DNA of 44,151 nt from an uncultured Lachnospiraceae bacterium (lineage in GTDB: Bacteria > Bacillota > Clostridia > Lachnospirales > Lachnospiraceae), in the NCBI GenBank assembly GCA_947589095.1, contig CANQBX010000027.1, positions 1 through 44,151 of the forward strand. The letters are read 5' to 3'. The notes under the pieces were generated by a model. It made no database searches and was not told the origin of the DNA. It saw nothing but the letters and a program-made list of their open reading frames with translations. Made by a program: the position numbers and the translations under genes. Positions 17,088 through 28,006 of the stretch are shown piece by piece (the first letter of the stretch is position 1; each line of letters starts with the position of its first letter).

Positions 17088-19394
17088 TCAGAGCTTCTCC
17101 GGATCAACGGCTCCGTCCGGCACGATCACAAAGTCGATCGTCCGCATCCGCTTATCCGTCCCGGTCACCTGCACCGTCACCTTCTGCCCCAGCTTATAGC
17201 GGCGGTTCGTCAGCTCGCCCACCATCTCCATCTTTGCTTCATCGAAGATAAAATAATCTCCCTCCAGGTCGCCGACACGCACCATACCCTCCACCGTGTT
17301 CGGCAGCTCCACATAAATGCCCCAGACGGTGACGCCGGAAATAACGCCGTCATATATCTCGCCGATATGGCCGGACATATATTCGCATTTCTTGAGCTTC
17401 TCCGTCTCCCGCTCCGCCTCGTCGGCCCGCCGCTCTAACGCCGAGGACTTCACCGCCACCTCCGGCAGCAGCTTCGCGTAATGGGCCGTGCGGCTCTTAC
17501 TCAGACCGCCGTGCAGGTTCTCCTTGATGATCCGGTGAATCTGCAGATCCGGATAGCGCCGGATCGGCGATGTAAAATGGGTGTAATACCGGGCAGCCAG
17601 TCCGAAATGGCCGGTGCATTCGGTGGTATACTTCGCCTGCTTCATGGAGCGCAGCGTCATGCGGGAAAGCAGCGCCTCTTCCGGCGTTCCCTCGATCTTC
17701 GCCAGAAGCTTCTGCACCTCCTTCGGATGAACTTCGCCATTGGGAACCCGAAGGACATAGCCGAAATTATTGATAAACGCGGCCAGCCTTTTCATTTTCT
17801 CCGGATCCGGCTCTTCGTGGGTCCGGTAGAGAAACGGGATCTCCTGCCAGAAATAATCCTCCGCCACGGTCTCATTGGCTATCAGCATGAAATCTTCGAT
17901 GATATTCGTGGCCGCGCTGCGCTCATACGGCTTGATCTCTACTGGTCGGCCGCGTCCGTCCAGCGTGATCTTGCTCTCCGGAAAATCGAAATCGATGGAG
18001 CCGCGCCGGCCCCGTTTCGCCCGGAGAAGATCCGCCAGTTCCTTCATCCGGTCAAACATTTCCACAAAACCGTCGTACCGCGCCATTACGTCTTCATCGC
18101 GGTTCGTAATGATTGCGTTGACGGCCGTGTATGTCATACGGCGGTCCACACGGATCACTGTCTCCGCGATCTGATGGCCGACGACGGCTCCGGAGCCGTC
18201 GATCTCCATGATGCAGCTTAAGGCCAGACGGTCTTCGCCCTCATTTAGGGAGCAGATACCATTGGACAGCTTATGCGGCAGCATCGGAATCACCCGGTCC
18301 ACAAGATAGACGCTGGTTCCGCGGCGCTTCGCCTCCTGATCGAGAGGCGAGCCCTCCGTCACATAGTGGCTCACGTCGGCGATATGGACGCCCAGCGTAT
18401 AGTGATCGTCGCTTTCTTTCGAAATAGTGACGGCGTCATCCAAGTCCTTGGCGTCCTCGCCGTCGATGGTGACGGTCTTAAGATGGCGCAGGTCGAGGCG
18501 ATGCCGGAAGGCAGGCGGCAGTTCGTCCGTCGGGGCATCTGTCTCCGGTTCCGTCATTTTGTTTTCTGTATAACCGCGATTATAAAGGCTCGGCTCAAGA
18601 TCATTCACCGTATAAACGCCGGCGCATGCTTCCGAATCGTTCTTCTTTCGGGCACCTGCCGACGGCTTCATCCAGATCGAATCGGCGATCCCCGCCGTCT
18701 GCGCCATCACGTCTGCCGGGAATTCTTCCGGCAGATCATAGGCCCGCACGATCGACCGGATATCCACACCCGGATCATTCACATGACCCAGGATCTCCGT
18801 GATCTCTCCTTCCGGATTCTGCCTGCCATTTCCATAATCCGTGATCCGCGCCGCTACCTTATGGCCTGTGACCGCCCCCATATCTTTCCCCGAAGGAATA
18901 AATACATCCTGCGTCAGCTTCTGGTTATCCGGGATCACGAAACCGTAATTCTTATTCTTCCGGTAAAGGCCAATCACCGTCGCGTTGGCACGCTCAAGGA
19001 TGCGCGTAATCTCGCCTTCCGCTCTGCGCCCGTCGGACGCTTCCTTAACGGACACCTCCACCTGATCGCCGTGCATGGCGCCTTTCGTCTTATCCGCCGG
19101 TACGAAAATATCTCCGTCCCGTCCGGGTACGGTCACGAAGCCGAAGCCTTTCGCCGTCGCGCCAAAGATTCCGCTCATCGTCTCCCGGACCGGCTTCCCA
19201 TAACGGCCTTTCTTCGAGACACCGGCCTTGCCCTCGGCCACCAGCTGGTTCAGGACTTCTTCCAGCTCTTCCCTGCGTTCTCTCGGTACGTCCAGGAAGA
19301 TCGCCAGCTCCTTCAGCTTCATGGGCCGGTATGCCGCATCGTGAAACAGTTCCGTCAGCATCCGCTTGCGCTTATTTTTCTCCTCGTCCGTCAT
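17088..19394 (-). CDS. rnr: Ribonuclease R
   Basis: A 3'-to-5' exoribonuclease of about 768 residues that degrades structured RNA and the faulty mRNAs released by tmRNA. Order: N-terminal winged helix (~10-65), cold-shock domains (~70-215), RNB catalytic domain (~300-620) with TIDGEDAKDLDDAV supplying the metal-binding Asp cluster, and an S1 domain (~670-755). An ATG six bases upstream (19400) is directly against the GGAGGA; 19394 has better spacing. Between the second cold-shock domain and RNB is an extra low-conservation segment of about 55 residues (~242-298), acidic and Asn-rich, not expected in RNase R. The gene lies between secG (with its terminator) and smpB. Confidence 0.96.
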   Translation of the reverse strand: MTDEEKNKRKRMLTELFHDAAYRPMKLKELAIFLDVPRERREELEEVLNQLVAEGKAGVSKKGRYGKPVRETMSGIFGATAKGFGFVTVPGRDGDIFVPADKTKGAMHGDQVEVSVKEASDGRRAEGEITRILERANATVIGLYRKNKNYGFVIPDNQKLTQDVFIPSGKDMGAVTGHKVAARITDYGNGRQNPEGEITEILGHVNDPGVDIRSIVRAYDLPEEFPADVMAQTAGIADSIWMKPSAGARKKNDSEACAGVYTVNDLEPSLYNRGYTENKMTEPETDAPTDELPPAFRHRLDLRHLKTVTIDGEDAKDLDDAVTISKESDDHYTLGVHIADVSHYVTEGSPLDQEAKRRGTSVYLVDRVIPMLPHKLSNGICSLNEGEDRLALSCIMEIDGSGAVVGHQIAETVIRVDRRMTYTAVNAIITNRDEDVMARYDGFVEMFDRMKELADLLRAKRGRRGSIDFDFPESKITLDGRGRPVEIKPYERSAATNIIEDFMLIANETVAEDYFWQEIPFLYRTHEEPDPEKMKRLAAFINNFGYVLRVPNGEVHPKEVQKLLAKIEGTPEEALLSRMTLRSMKQAKYTTECTGHFGLAARYYTHFTSPIRRYPDLQIHRIIKENLHGGLSKSRTAHYAKLLPEVAVKSSALERRADEAERETEKLKKCEYMSGHIGEIYDGVISGVTVWGIYVELPNTVEGMVRVGDLEGDYFIFDEAKMEMVGELTNRRYKLGQKVTVQVTGTDKRMRTIDFVIVPDGAVDPEKL

Positions 19395-19500
19395 CGTCAT
19401 TCCTCCGTCACCGCCGGCCTGAGCGCCGGAAAACAGATTCCCCGGTACCGCATCTCCCCGAAGGGGACATGCCCGAAGGACAGGATCTGCGGATTCCCAG

Positions 19501-19528
19501 AAAAAAACACTCTTGTTTCCAAGAGTGT
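19501..19528 (-). terminator. Terminator after secG
   Basis: ACACTCTTG (19507-19515) pairs perfectly with CAAGAGTGT (19520-19528), loop 4 bases, followed by a T run on the minus strand (A run 19501-19507). It separates secG from rnr, although some read-through may supply rnr. Confidence 0.9.
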
Positions 19529-19541
19529 CTGTCCTTTGCGT

Positions 19542-19778
19542 TTACCAGATGATGTTCAGTACCAGCGCCAGAATCAGAAGCGCGGCGGCTGCGAACTTGG
19601 TGAACTTCTCCAGCGTGCCCTCCATGGAGCGGCCTCTGTTCTTGCCCCAGTAGCTGTCTGCCATACCGCTGATGGAACCAAGTCCCGCGGACTTGCCTTC
19701 CTGCAGCAGCACGATAACGGTCAGGGCGATACATATAAGAACAAACACAACCGATAAAATCACTTTCAGCACTGCCAT
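19542..19778 (-). CDS. secG: Preprotein translocase subunit SecG
   Basis: A 78-residue membrane protein that assists the SecYEG export channel. Two hydrophobic helices (about 4-24 and 54-77) flank a short loop with LLQEGKSAGLGSISG, the family signature. GGAGGTG lies about 9 bases before the ATG. It has its own promoter at 19809-19837 and its own terminator. Its place between eno and rnr is the usual Firmicute order. Confidence 0.95.
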   Translation of the reverse strand: MAVLKVILSVVFVLICIALTVIVLLQEGKSAGLGSISGMADSYWGKNRGRSMEGTLEKFTKFAAAALLILALVLNIIW

Positions 19779-19808
19779 GCTCTACACCTCCTGTAATAAA
19801 ACAAAGGT

Positions 19809-19837
19809 ATTTTAGCACACTTTCCCGAGAAAAACAA
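19809..19837 (-). promoter_or_regulatory. Promoter of secG
   Basis: On the minus strand TTGTTT (19832-19837) and TAAAAT (19809-19814) are 17 bases apart. The stretch from here to 20010 has no gene; I see two copies of TTTGATGCGG but no clear eno terminator. Confidence 0.7.
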
Positions 19838-20010
19838 CCTCTATTTTCGCAAATTAAGCACAAATTCAAAATATGATTCCACCGCGCCGCGTAAAGCCGC
19901 ATCAAAGTCATATCTAATCTGGTCCCACTGCTTCCGAATCCGCAGTATCTGCTCAATCCCGCATCAAAATCAATATCACGCTATTCACAGCAAACAGATT
20001 AATTCCGAAA

Positions 20011-23939
<3,929 letters not shown>

Positions 23940-24008
23940 GATCGGATTCTCCTTCTATTATCTTTACAGAATTTTAATATTGAAATAGTTATCGCTTTTC
24001 TGTTCTGA

Positions 24009-25028
24009 TCAAAACTGCTTCAGGAACCGTATATCATTCTCATACAGCAGTCTCATGTCGTCGATCTCATATTTCAGCAGGGAAATACGCTCCAGGCCGA
24101 CGCCGAACGCGAAACCGGTATACATCTCCGGATCCACGCCGCACATCTCGAACACATGGGGATGAACCATGCCGCAGCCCAGAATCTCGATCCAGCCGGT
24201 ACCCTTGCAGAACCGGCAGCCCTTGCCGCCGCATTTGAAGCAGCTCACGTCCATCTCTGCGCTGGGCTCTGTGAACGGGAAATGATGCGGGCGGAACTTC
24301 ACCTTCGTATCCTCGCCGAACAGCTGCCGGGCGAACTCCGCCAGAGTCCCCTTCAGGTCTGCGAACGTGATGTTCTTATCAATGACCAGGCCTTCCACCT
24401 GATGGAAGGAAGGCGAATGGGTGGCGTCTACCTCGTCGGAGCGGAACACGCGCCCCGGAGAGATCATGCGGATCGGCAGCTTGCCCTTCTCCATGGTCCT
24501 GGCCTGCACCGGCGACGTCTGGGTGCGAAGCACGATGTCCTTATTGATATAAAAGGTGTCCTGTTCGTCCTTGGCCGGATGGTTCGGCGGAATGTTCAGC
24601 TTGGTGAAATTGTACTCGTCGTACTCGATCTCGGGGCCTTCCACGACCTCATAGCCCATGCCCACGAAAATACGCTCCAGCTCTTCCAGGGCCAGCGTAT
24701 TGGGATGGCTGTGTCCCACATTGCTCTTCTTCGCCGGCAGGGTCACGTCGATGACTTCCAGCTTCATCTGCTCCTCGCGCGCCTTCCTGGCCAGGGCCGC
24801 TCTCGTCTCCTCCAGCTTCGCCTCGATGAGGGCGCGGGCGTCATTGACCATCTGGCCGACCTTCGGCCGATCCTCCGGCGCTACGTCCTTCATGCTCTTG
24901 AGAACCGTGGTCAGCTCGCCCTTCTTGCCCAGATAGGCCACCCGGATCTCATTTAACCGGTCTAAGGCTTCGGACGCCTCGATCTGCTTTAAGGCTTCCT
25001 CCTTGATCTTCTCTAACTTCTCTTTCAT
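24009..25028 (-). CDS. pheS: Phenylalanyl-tRNA synthetase alpha subunit
   Basis: A 339-residue catalytic subunit. The N-terminal coiled coil (~1-85) contacts tRNA; class II motifs follow: HPSFHQVEGLVID, FRPHHFPFTEPSAEMDV, and the C-terminal GFAFGVGLERISLLKY with DIRFLKQF. A CxxC...CxxC pair (CFKCGGKGCRFCKGTGW) lies between motifs 2 and 3, common in clostridial PheS. The open frame begins 53 codons upstream at 25187, but that part has no similarity and GGAG lies 6 bases before the ATG at 25028. It is preceded by about 230 bases of hairpin-rich leader and then the T-box terminator. Confidence 0.98.
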   Translation of the reverse strand: MKEKLEKIKEEALKQIEASEALDRLNEIRVAYLGKKGELTTVLKSMKDVAPEDRPKVGQMVNDARALIEAKLEETRAALARKAREEQMKLEVIDVTLPAKKSNVGHSHPNTLALEELERIFVGMGYEVVEGPEIEYDEYNFTKLNIPPNHPAKDEQDTFYINKDIVLRTQTSPVQARTMEKGKLPIRMISPGRVFRSDEVDATHSPSFHQVEGLVIDKNITFADLKGTLAEFARQLFGEDTKVKFRPHHFPFTEPSAEMDVSCFKCGGKGCRFCKGTGWIEILGCGMVHPHVFEMCGVDPEMYTGFAFGVGLERISLLKYEIDDMRLLYENDIRFLKQF

Positions 25029-25125
25029 GTGTGCTCCTTTCCGTGGGACATAAAATACAGGGATGTTTTGCGGCATTGACGACTTTCCGATCGCGGACGT
25101 TAAACGACTTCTAACGCGCCACCTC

Positions 25126-25216
25126 GAAAACGCTGTGCGTTTTCTCGGTCGCGGGCATTGTTCCAATGCCCGCTCTGCCGGGAACAAATGTCCGTCGGTT
25201 TCCGCAAGCGGAACCG
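25126..25216. repeat. Three adjacent hairpins in the pheS leader
   Basis: Three palindromes follow each other after the T-box terminator: GAAAACGC-3-GCGTTTTC (25126-25144), GCGGGCATT-5-AATGCCCGC (25151-25173), and CGGTTTCCGC-2-GCGGAACCG with one bulge (25196-25216). T-box operons usually have a short gap to the start codon; this one has about 235 bases. It may be an inserted palindromic element or an added leader structure. Confidence 0.6.
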
Positions 25217-25264
25217 CCGGCCTTTTGTTTCCGGCGCTGGCGCTGTAACAATTTGCCTGCGCGC

Positions 25265-25530
25265 AAAAATCCCTCCATCACATAACATGATGAAGGGACG
25301 AAATCTCCGCGGTACCACCCTGATTCCTGCAATCATTCATATGCAGGCGCTCTCATGCGTAACGTGCATTCTACGTCGCAGACTACATCTCATAGATTCA
25401 TCCGCGCGGCTCATGCGTGAAATTCGGGTACTTCAGGGAACTGAAAGGAACTTGCAGCCGGTGATTCCTTCTCTCTGCCAGGATCTGAAGCCTCTACTGT
25501 GCGCCGTCATCGCCTTTTTTGTGTAAATCT
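25265..25530 (-). promoter_or_regulatory. T-box riboswitch controlling pheST
   Basis: This leader senses uncharged tRNA-Phe and then lets transcription continue into pheST. The T-box sequence AGGGTGGTACCGCGG (minus strand, 25307-25321) is a full match. The terminator follows: TCCCTTCATCA-7-TGATGGAGGGA (25270-25298) then TTTTT (25265-25269). Stem I has the S-turn AGTA, and TTC followed by A (25419-25421) is the likely Phe specifier codon. The specifier choice is inference from position; a Phe codon agrees with the genes downstream. Confidence 0.95.
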
Positions 25531-25536
25531 TTTATG

Positions 25537-25564
25537 ATTTTAGCATATGAATTTGAAATGTCAA
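25537..25564 (-). promoter_or_regulatory. Promoter of the pheST T-box transcript
   Basis: On the minus strand TTGACA (25559-25564) and TAAAAT (25537-25542) are 16 bases apart. It overlaps the last codon and stop of the DUF3791-type gene at 25561-25797. Confidence 0.8.
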
Positions 25565-25797
25565 GCACTTTTTCCGGAATCCGCAGAGTCTGCTTTCCGA
25601 TACTCTTCCAGCAAATCTTCCGCCAAATAAGCATCACTCATACAATGAAGATCCGATACGCCATCCCGGATCAGTTCACGCTCCGTCGAATGGTAAAAAA
25701 AATCCATCGCTTCTCTGGCGGGTATATCTGCCAGTTTTGCAAACTTCAGAATAATTCGGCCATATTTCATATGCAATAATGTAGCGTTTGCCTTCAT
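25561..25797 (-). CDS. Small DUF3791-type protein, second copy
   Basis: A 78-residue soluble protein, helical by eye, with the conserved core MKYGRIILKFAKLADIP, EAMDFFYHS, then SDLHCMSDAYLAEDLLEEY. This pattern is common in Clostridia next to DUF3990 genes and is usually placed in the DUF3791 group, though it differs from the first DUF3791 gene of this operon. Its start overlaps the DUF3990 stop by 4 bases, so it is the third gene of a coupled operon. A natural reading is that it is an antitoxin or an accessory subunit to the ADP-ribosyltransferase-like partner; this is inference. The stop lies inside the pheST promoter. Confidence 0.75.
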   Translation of the reverse strand: MKANATLLHMKYGRIILKFAKLADIPAREAMDFFYHSTERELIRDGVSDLHCMSDAYLAEDLLEEYRKADSADSGKSA

Positions 25798-26267
25798 ATT
25801 GGAAAACTCCTCTCAAATTTCAAATACCGGTCCAAAACCTCCTGTCTGCGAAAACAAATCTGTAAATTCGGTTCTTCCATAGCTAACCGGCCAATTGCTT
25901 CTAAACGGTTGATCAGATTGCCAAAATACAATTCTACCGTATCAAATACGCGATCGTTCGCTACGCCGCCTATCACTATGTCGTAATCAAACAAATCGTT
26001 CCCGGTACGGCACTGCGAAATAAAATCCAGCCATTCCTCCGAATAGCTTTCAAATCTTTTCGTACAATAAATATCAAATGCTGTCTCATCAAGATTATAC
26101 ACCGAAACAACCCCGTTTTTTCCCCTTCGAATGAACTTCCTGCACCAGTTCCTTGCCTGTTCTTCGATCGGCGTAGTATAGAAACCGGCTCCAAAATCAA
26201 CTTCTTTTCGGGAATGCAAAACATCCGGCTTCATCACTACCCTGTCAGAACCGTGAAATAAAATCAT
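25794..26267 (-). CDS. DUF3990 family protein, ADP-ribosyltransferase-like
   Basis: A 157-residue soluble protein. The start MILFHGSDRVVMKPDVLHSR, then DFGAGFYTTPIEEQARNWC, is the DUF3990 pattern (PF13151). This family is related to ADP-ribosyltransferases: the HG near the N-terminus would contact NAD, the GFYTT strand matches the second motif, and DYDIVIGGVANDRVFDT follows; the catalytic acidic or Gln residue is not certain. If active it would move ADP-ribose from NAD to a target. It is sandwiched between two DUF3791-type genes with 4-base overlaps on both sides, the layout of a toxin with one or two partners. Neither toxicity nor target is shown by the sequence. Confidence 0.85.
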   Translation of the reverse strand: MILFHGSDRVVMKPDVLHSRKEVDFGAGFYTTPIEEQARNWCRKFIRRGKNGVVSVYNLDETAFDIYCTKRFESYSEEWLDFISQCRTGNDLFDYDIVIGGVANDRVFDTVELYFGNLINRLEAIGRLAMEEPNLQICFRRQEVLDRYLKFERSFPI

Positions 26268-26503
26268 ACGATTACTCCCTTTTCTTGCATCATATCGATC
26301 AGGTCATTCACAATATAATCCTTTCCCTGCGTGTGAAGCGCATTATAACAGGGAATAATATAACCGTCCAAAATATCGCTTTCCCGTGCAAAGGCATCGT
26401 AAACGGCAGCCGCGTCCACATGCAGGCGCGCAGCCACATTTTCTATACAGAAAACCGCAAATTCCATTTTTTCATTATCCATTTCAAACCTGTACGTTGT
26501 CAT
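26264..26503 (-). CDS. DUF3791 family protein, first gene of the operon
   Basis: A 79-residue soluble protein with the DUF3791 pattern: EFAVFCIENVAARLHVDAAA, then YIIPCYNALHTQGKDYIVND near the C-terminus. The function of the family is unknown; it often accompanies DUF3990. The start codon is the ATG at 26503 with a GGAGGGGG about 8 bases before it. The first four codons (Met-Thr-Thr-Tyr) and the whole upstream region are nearly the same as those of the nucleotidyltransferase gene at 27539-27838, although the two proteins are otherwise unrelated. It overlaps the DUF3990 gene by 4 bases. Confidence 0.85.
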   Translation of the reverse strand: MTTYRFEMDNEKMEFAVFCIENVAARLHVDAAAVYDAFARESDILDGYIIPCYNALHTQGKDYIVNDLIDMMQEKGVIV

Positions 26504-26550
26504 GTGTCAGTCCCCCTCCATGAACATAGTATATCACAATAAATTTCAAA
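26490..26550. repeat. Duplicated promoter/start segment, copy A
   Basis: This 60-base stretch covers the first codons, ribosome site and -10 (TATACT on the minus strand) of the DUF3791 gene. It matches 27825-27884 with only a few differences: both have CTGTACGTTGTCATGTGTCA, CCTCCATGAA and AGTATATCA, in the same order and spacing. A second matching block follows after a gap in each copy (26579-26630 and 27953-28005). Confidence 0.85.
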
Positions 26551-26581
26551 AGGGAATTCTATTTTATAAACGGGACGCATT

Positions 26582-27004
26582 TCACATTCTATTTTCTAAA
26601 ATACGATATACCGCGGTTCCGACTGCGTATTGGACTATAAAAAGCAAAAATACCATTCCGATTATCCATGCCTCCACATGAAGCAGAGCAAGTACAAACG
26701 CCAACAGGATCAGGGAAACGGTCATAATCTGGTAAGTTACATGTCCCGCTTTCATCCGCAGATATTGTTTTCGCTCATCAACATAGTTAATGTGCGCTTC
26801 CTGCTTTCTCTTCTCATATTCGTCCTGCCGTTTCGGATTCTGCCAGTAAATGACACGGACCGTATTGACAATCGAACTAAAGGCAAGGCCGCACCCCATT
26901 GCAAAAAGCATAGATGAGTAATAATCAACCTGTAATACTAATCCGACGCCGATCAGAATAACGCCGATTACAAACTCGATCATAAAAGATTTCTTCTCTT
27001 TCAT
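26582..27004 (-). CDS. Small membrane protein paired with an XRE regulator
   Basis: A 140-residue integral membrane protein with four hydrophobic segments (about 8-28, 30-48, 90-108 and 112-130) and a charged loop between helices 2 and 3 (NPKRQDEYEKRKQEAH). The layout matches DUF2178-like proteins that are encoded next to small HTH regulators. Its ATG overlaps the stop of the XRE gene, so the two are coupled. The function is unknown; such pairs are thought to sense membrane or antimicrobial stress, which is not visible here. A damaged copy of its last 17 codons is found at 27955-28005. Confidence 0.8.
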   Translation of the reverse strand: MKEKKSFMIEFVIGVILIGVGLVLQVDYYSSMLFAMGCGLAFSSIVNTVRVIYWQNPKRQDEYEKRKQEAHINYVDERKQYLRMKAGHVTYQIMTVSLILLAFVLALLHVEAWIIGMVFLLFIVQYAVGTAVYRILENRM

Positions 27005-27204
27005 TTTGTGTCCTCCTCATAAATAAATATTTCTTCAATACTCATTCCAAAGTATTTTGCAATTTTGAACGCCAACAGAATTGAGGGGTTATATCTCCCA
27101 TTTTCCAAAGACCCGATCGTCTGTCGTGACACTTCCAGCGCAGCAGCTAATTCCTCCTGCCTGATACCTCGCTCTTTTCGTAATTCCTCTAAGCGATTTT
27201 TCAT
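27001..27204 (-). CDS. XRE family transcriptional regulator, YgzD-like
   Basis: A 67-residue single-domain helix-turn-helix protein: LEELRKERGIRQEELAAAL, VSRQTIGSLENGRYNPSI, then AFKIAKYFGMSIEEIF. The open frame runs 49 codons further upstream, but GGAGG lies 6 bases before the ATG at 27204, and the longer form would cover the promoter. It sits first in a two-gene unit with a membrane protein. The palindrome between its promoter and start codon suggests it represses itself. Confidence 0.93.
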   Translation of the reverse strand: MKNRLEELRKERGIRQEELAAALEVSRQTIGSLENGRYNPSILLAFKIAKYFGMSIEEIFIYEEDTK

Positions 27205-27221
27205 AAAGGCCTCCTTTCTGT

Positions 27222-27241
27222 ATGGAAAGTTTGCTTTCCAT
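27222..27241. promoter_or_regulatory. Operator palindrome of the XRE gene
   Basis: ATGGAAAG-4-CTTTCCAT is a perfect 8-base inverted repeat between the -10 element and the ribosome site. A second CTTTCCATAT (27281-27290) lies just upstream of the -35. Two sites flanking the promoter fit autorepression by the XRE protein. Confidence 0.7.
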
Positions 27242-27247
27242 GTTTTC

Positions 27248-27275
27248 ATTATAACACAACACAAGGAAATGTCAA
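27248..27275 (-). promoter_or_regulatory. Consensus promoter of the XRE/membrane-protein unit
   Basis: On the minus strand TTGACA (27270-27275) and TATAAT (27248-27253), both perfect, are 16 bases apart. Confidence 0.9.
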
Positions 27276-27351
27276 GTACACTTTCCATATTTTTATAAGA
27301 CTCAGCTCTTGTCGGATAAGAATAACTTTCCGGCCCGACTTCTCTAAACAA

Positions 27352-27397
27352 ATAAATTACAGCGTTCGAGCTTCTGAACCCAAACGCTGTAATTTAT
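27352..27397 (-). terminator. Long hairpin ending the nucleotidyltransferase unit
   Basis: A perfect 15-base inverted repeat (27352-27366 with 27383-27397), loop 16 bases, with AT-rich outer ends. On the minus strand TTTGTTTAG follows. It overlaps the stop codon of the truncated HepT frame and isolates it from the XRE promoter. Confidence 0.7.
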
Positions 27398-27570
27398 ATC
27401 CTATGCAGTTTATAACTTCTTCCTCTGCAAGAGGAAATTATATAATCCGATTCAAATGCAGAAAACTCATTATGATAACGTGCCAGATTATCTGCAATCC
27501 GCTGACAGTAAGCATCAATTTTCTGAAGAATGATCCTGTCACGTGTTTCGATAAAGCAACACCTCCTCAT
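27394..27570 (-). pseudogene. Truncated HepT (HEPN toxin) remnant
   Basis: A 58-codon frame, too short for most gene callers, directly overlapping the end of the nucleotidyltransferase gene. Residues ~9-48 (TRDRIILQKIDAYCQRIADN, then FSAFESDYIISSC) match the first helices of HepT/DUF86 toxins. After the Cys it switches to an unrelated tail (RGRSYKLHRI) and stops in a hairpin. The rest, including the catalytic RX4-6H motif of HEPN RNases, is missing, so it cannot work as a toxin. The ATG used here may not be the original start. Confidence 0.7.
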
Positions 27571-27838
27571 CTTTGATCATATCCAGAAAAGCACGGTCAG
27601 ACGATTCACTTGTCACCAGATCTACCGGAAGTTTCAAGGCATCCTCAACCGACAAACGAAATCCGCACAATTGAAAAAGAGAGCTAATCTTCCCTTTCTC
27701 GATTTTGAGGTCGACATCACTTGTAGACGAAGCAGTTCCTTTCGAATAGGACCCAAAGAGAGAGACGCTTGCTACTCCATGCCGCTGAGCGATTGGGGTA
27801 ATGATGCGCCGGATATCTTCAATACTGTACGTTGTCAT
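27539..27838 (-). CDS. MntA-type nucleotidyltransferase antitoxin
   Basis: A 99-residue minimal nucleotidyltransferase. The motif LFGSYSKGTASSTSDVDL (G29-S30 and D41, D43) is the active site that binds ATP and metals. In MntA/HepT systems this protein AMPylates and silences the HEPN RNase encoded by the next gene. Here the next gene is truncated, so the antitoxin may be an orphan. The first four codons and the promoter region are shared with the DUF3791 gene at 26264-26503. The C-terminal part (SESSDRAFLDMIKDEEVLLY) is typical. Confidence 0.9.
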   Translation of the reverse strand: MTTYSIEDIRRIITPIAQRHGVASVSLFGSYSKGTASSTSDVDLKIEKGKISSLFQLCGFRLSVEDALKLPVDLVTSESSDRAFLDMIKDEEVLLYRNT

Positions 27839-27884
27839 GTGTCAGTCACCTCCATGAATAGAGTATATCATAATAAATTTTGAA
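27825..27884. repeat. Duplicated promoter/start segment, copy B
   Basis: Partner of 26490-26550. It covers the start, the GGAGGTGA ribosome site and a TATACT -10 element (minus strand) of the MntA-type gene. Divergence is limited to scattered substitutions and small gaps. The segment between this block and 27952 has no counterpart and no gene. Confidence 0.85.
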
Positions 27885-27954
27885 AATAAAGATGGTAAAT
27901 CATTATTGATGAAGCTTTATACATTAAATTGACATATGTTGTAAAGCGCGGGTT

Positions 27955-28005
27955 TCACATTCTTTTTTCTAAAATAAGATATACCATAGTTCCGACTGCG
28001 CATAT
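27955..28005 (-). pseudogene. Remnant of a second copy of the small membrane protein gene
   Basis: Read on the minus strand, the frame ends AVGTMVYLILEKRM and a stop, against AVGTAVYRILENRM and a stop in the intact gene at 26582-27004. Only about the last 17 codons survive. Upstream it is cut directly at the stop codon of the acetyltransferase gene (28007). This shows that the promoter duplication carried the neighbouring gene with it and that a later insertion or deletion removed the rest. Confidence 0.8.
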
Positions 28006-28006
28006 T

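Noticed and set aside
25029-25187. N-terminal extension of pheS and two small frames in the hairpin-rich leader
   Set aside because: No similarity to PheS, no ribosome site, and frames follow the palindromes; the start at 25028 has a good GGAG.
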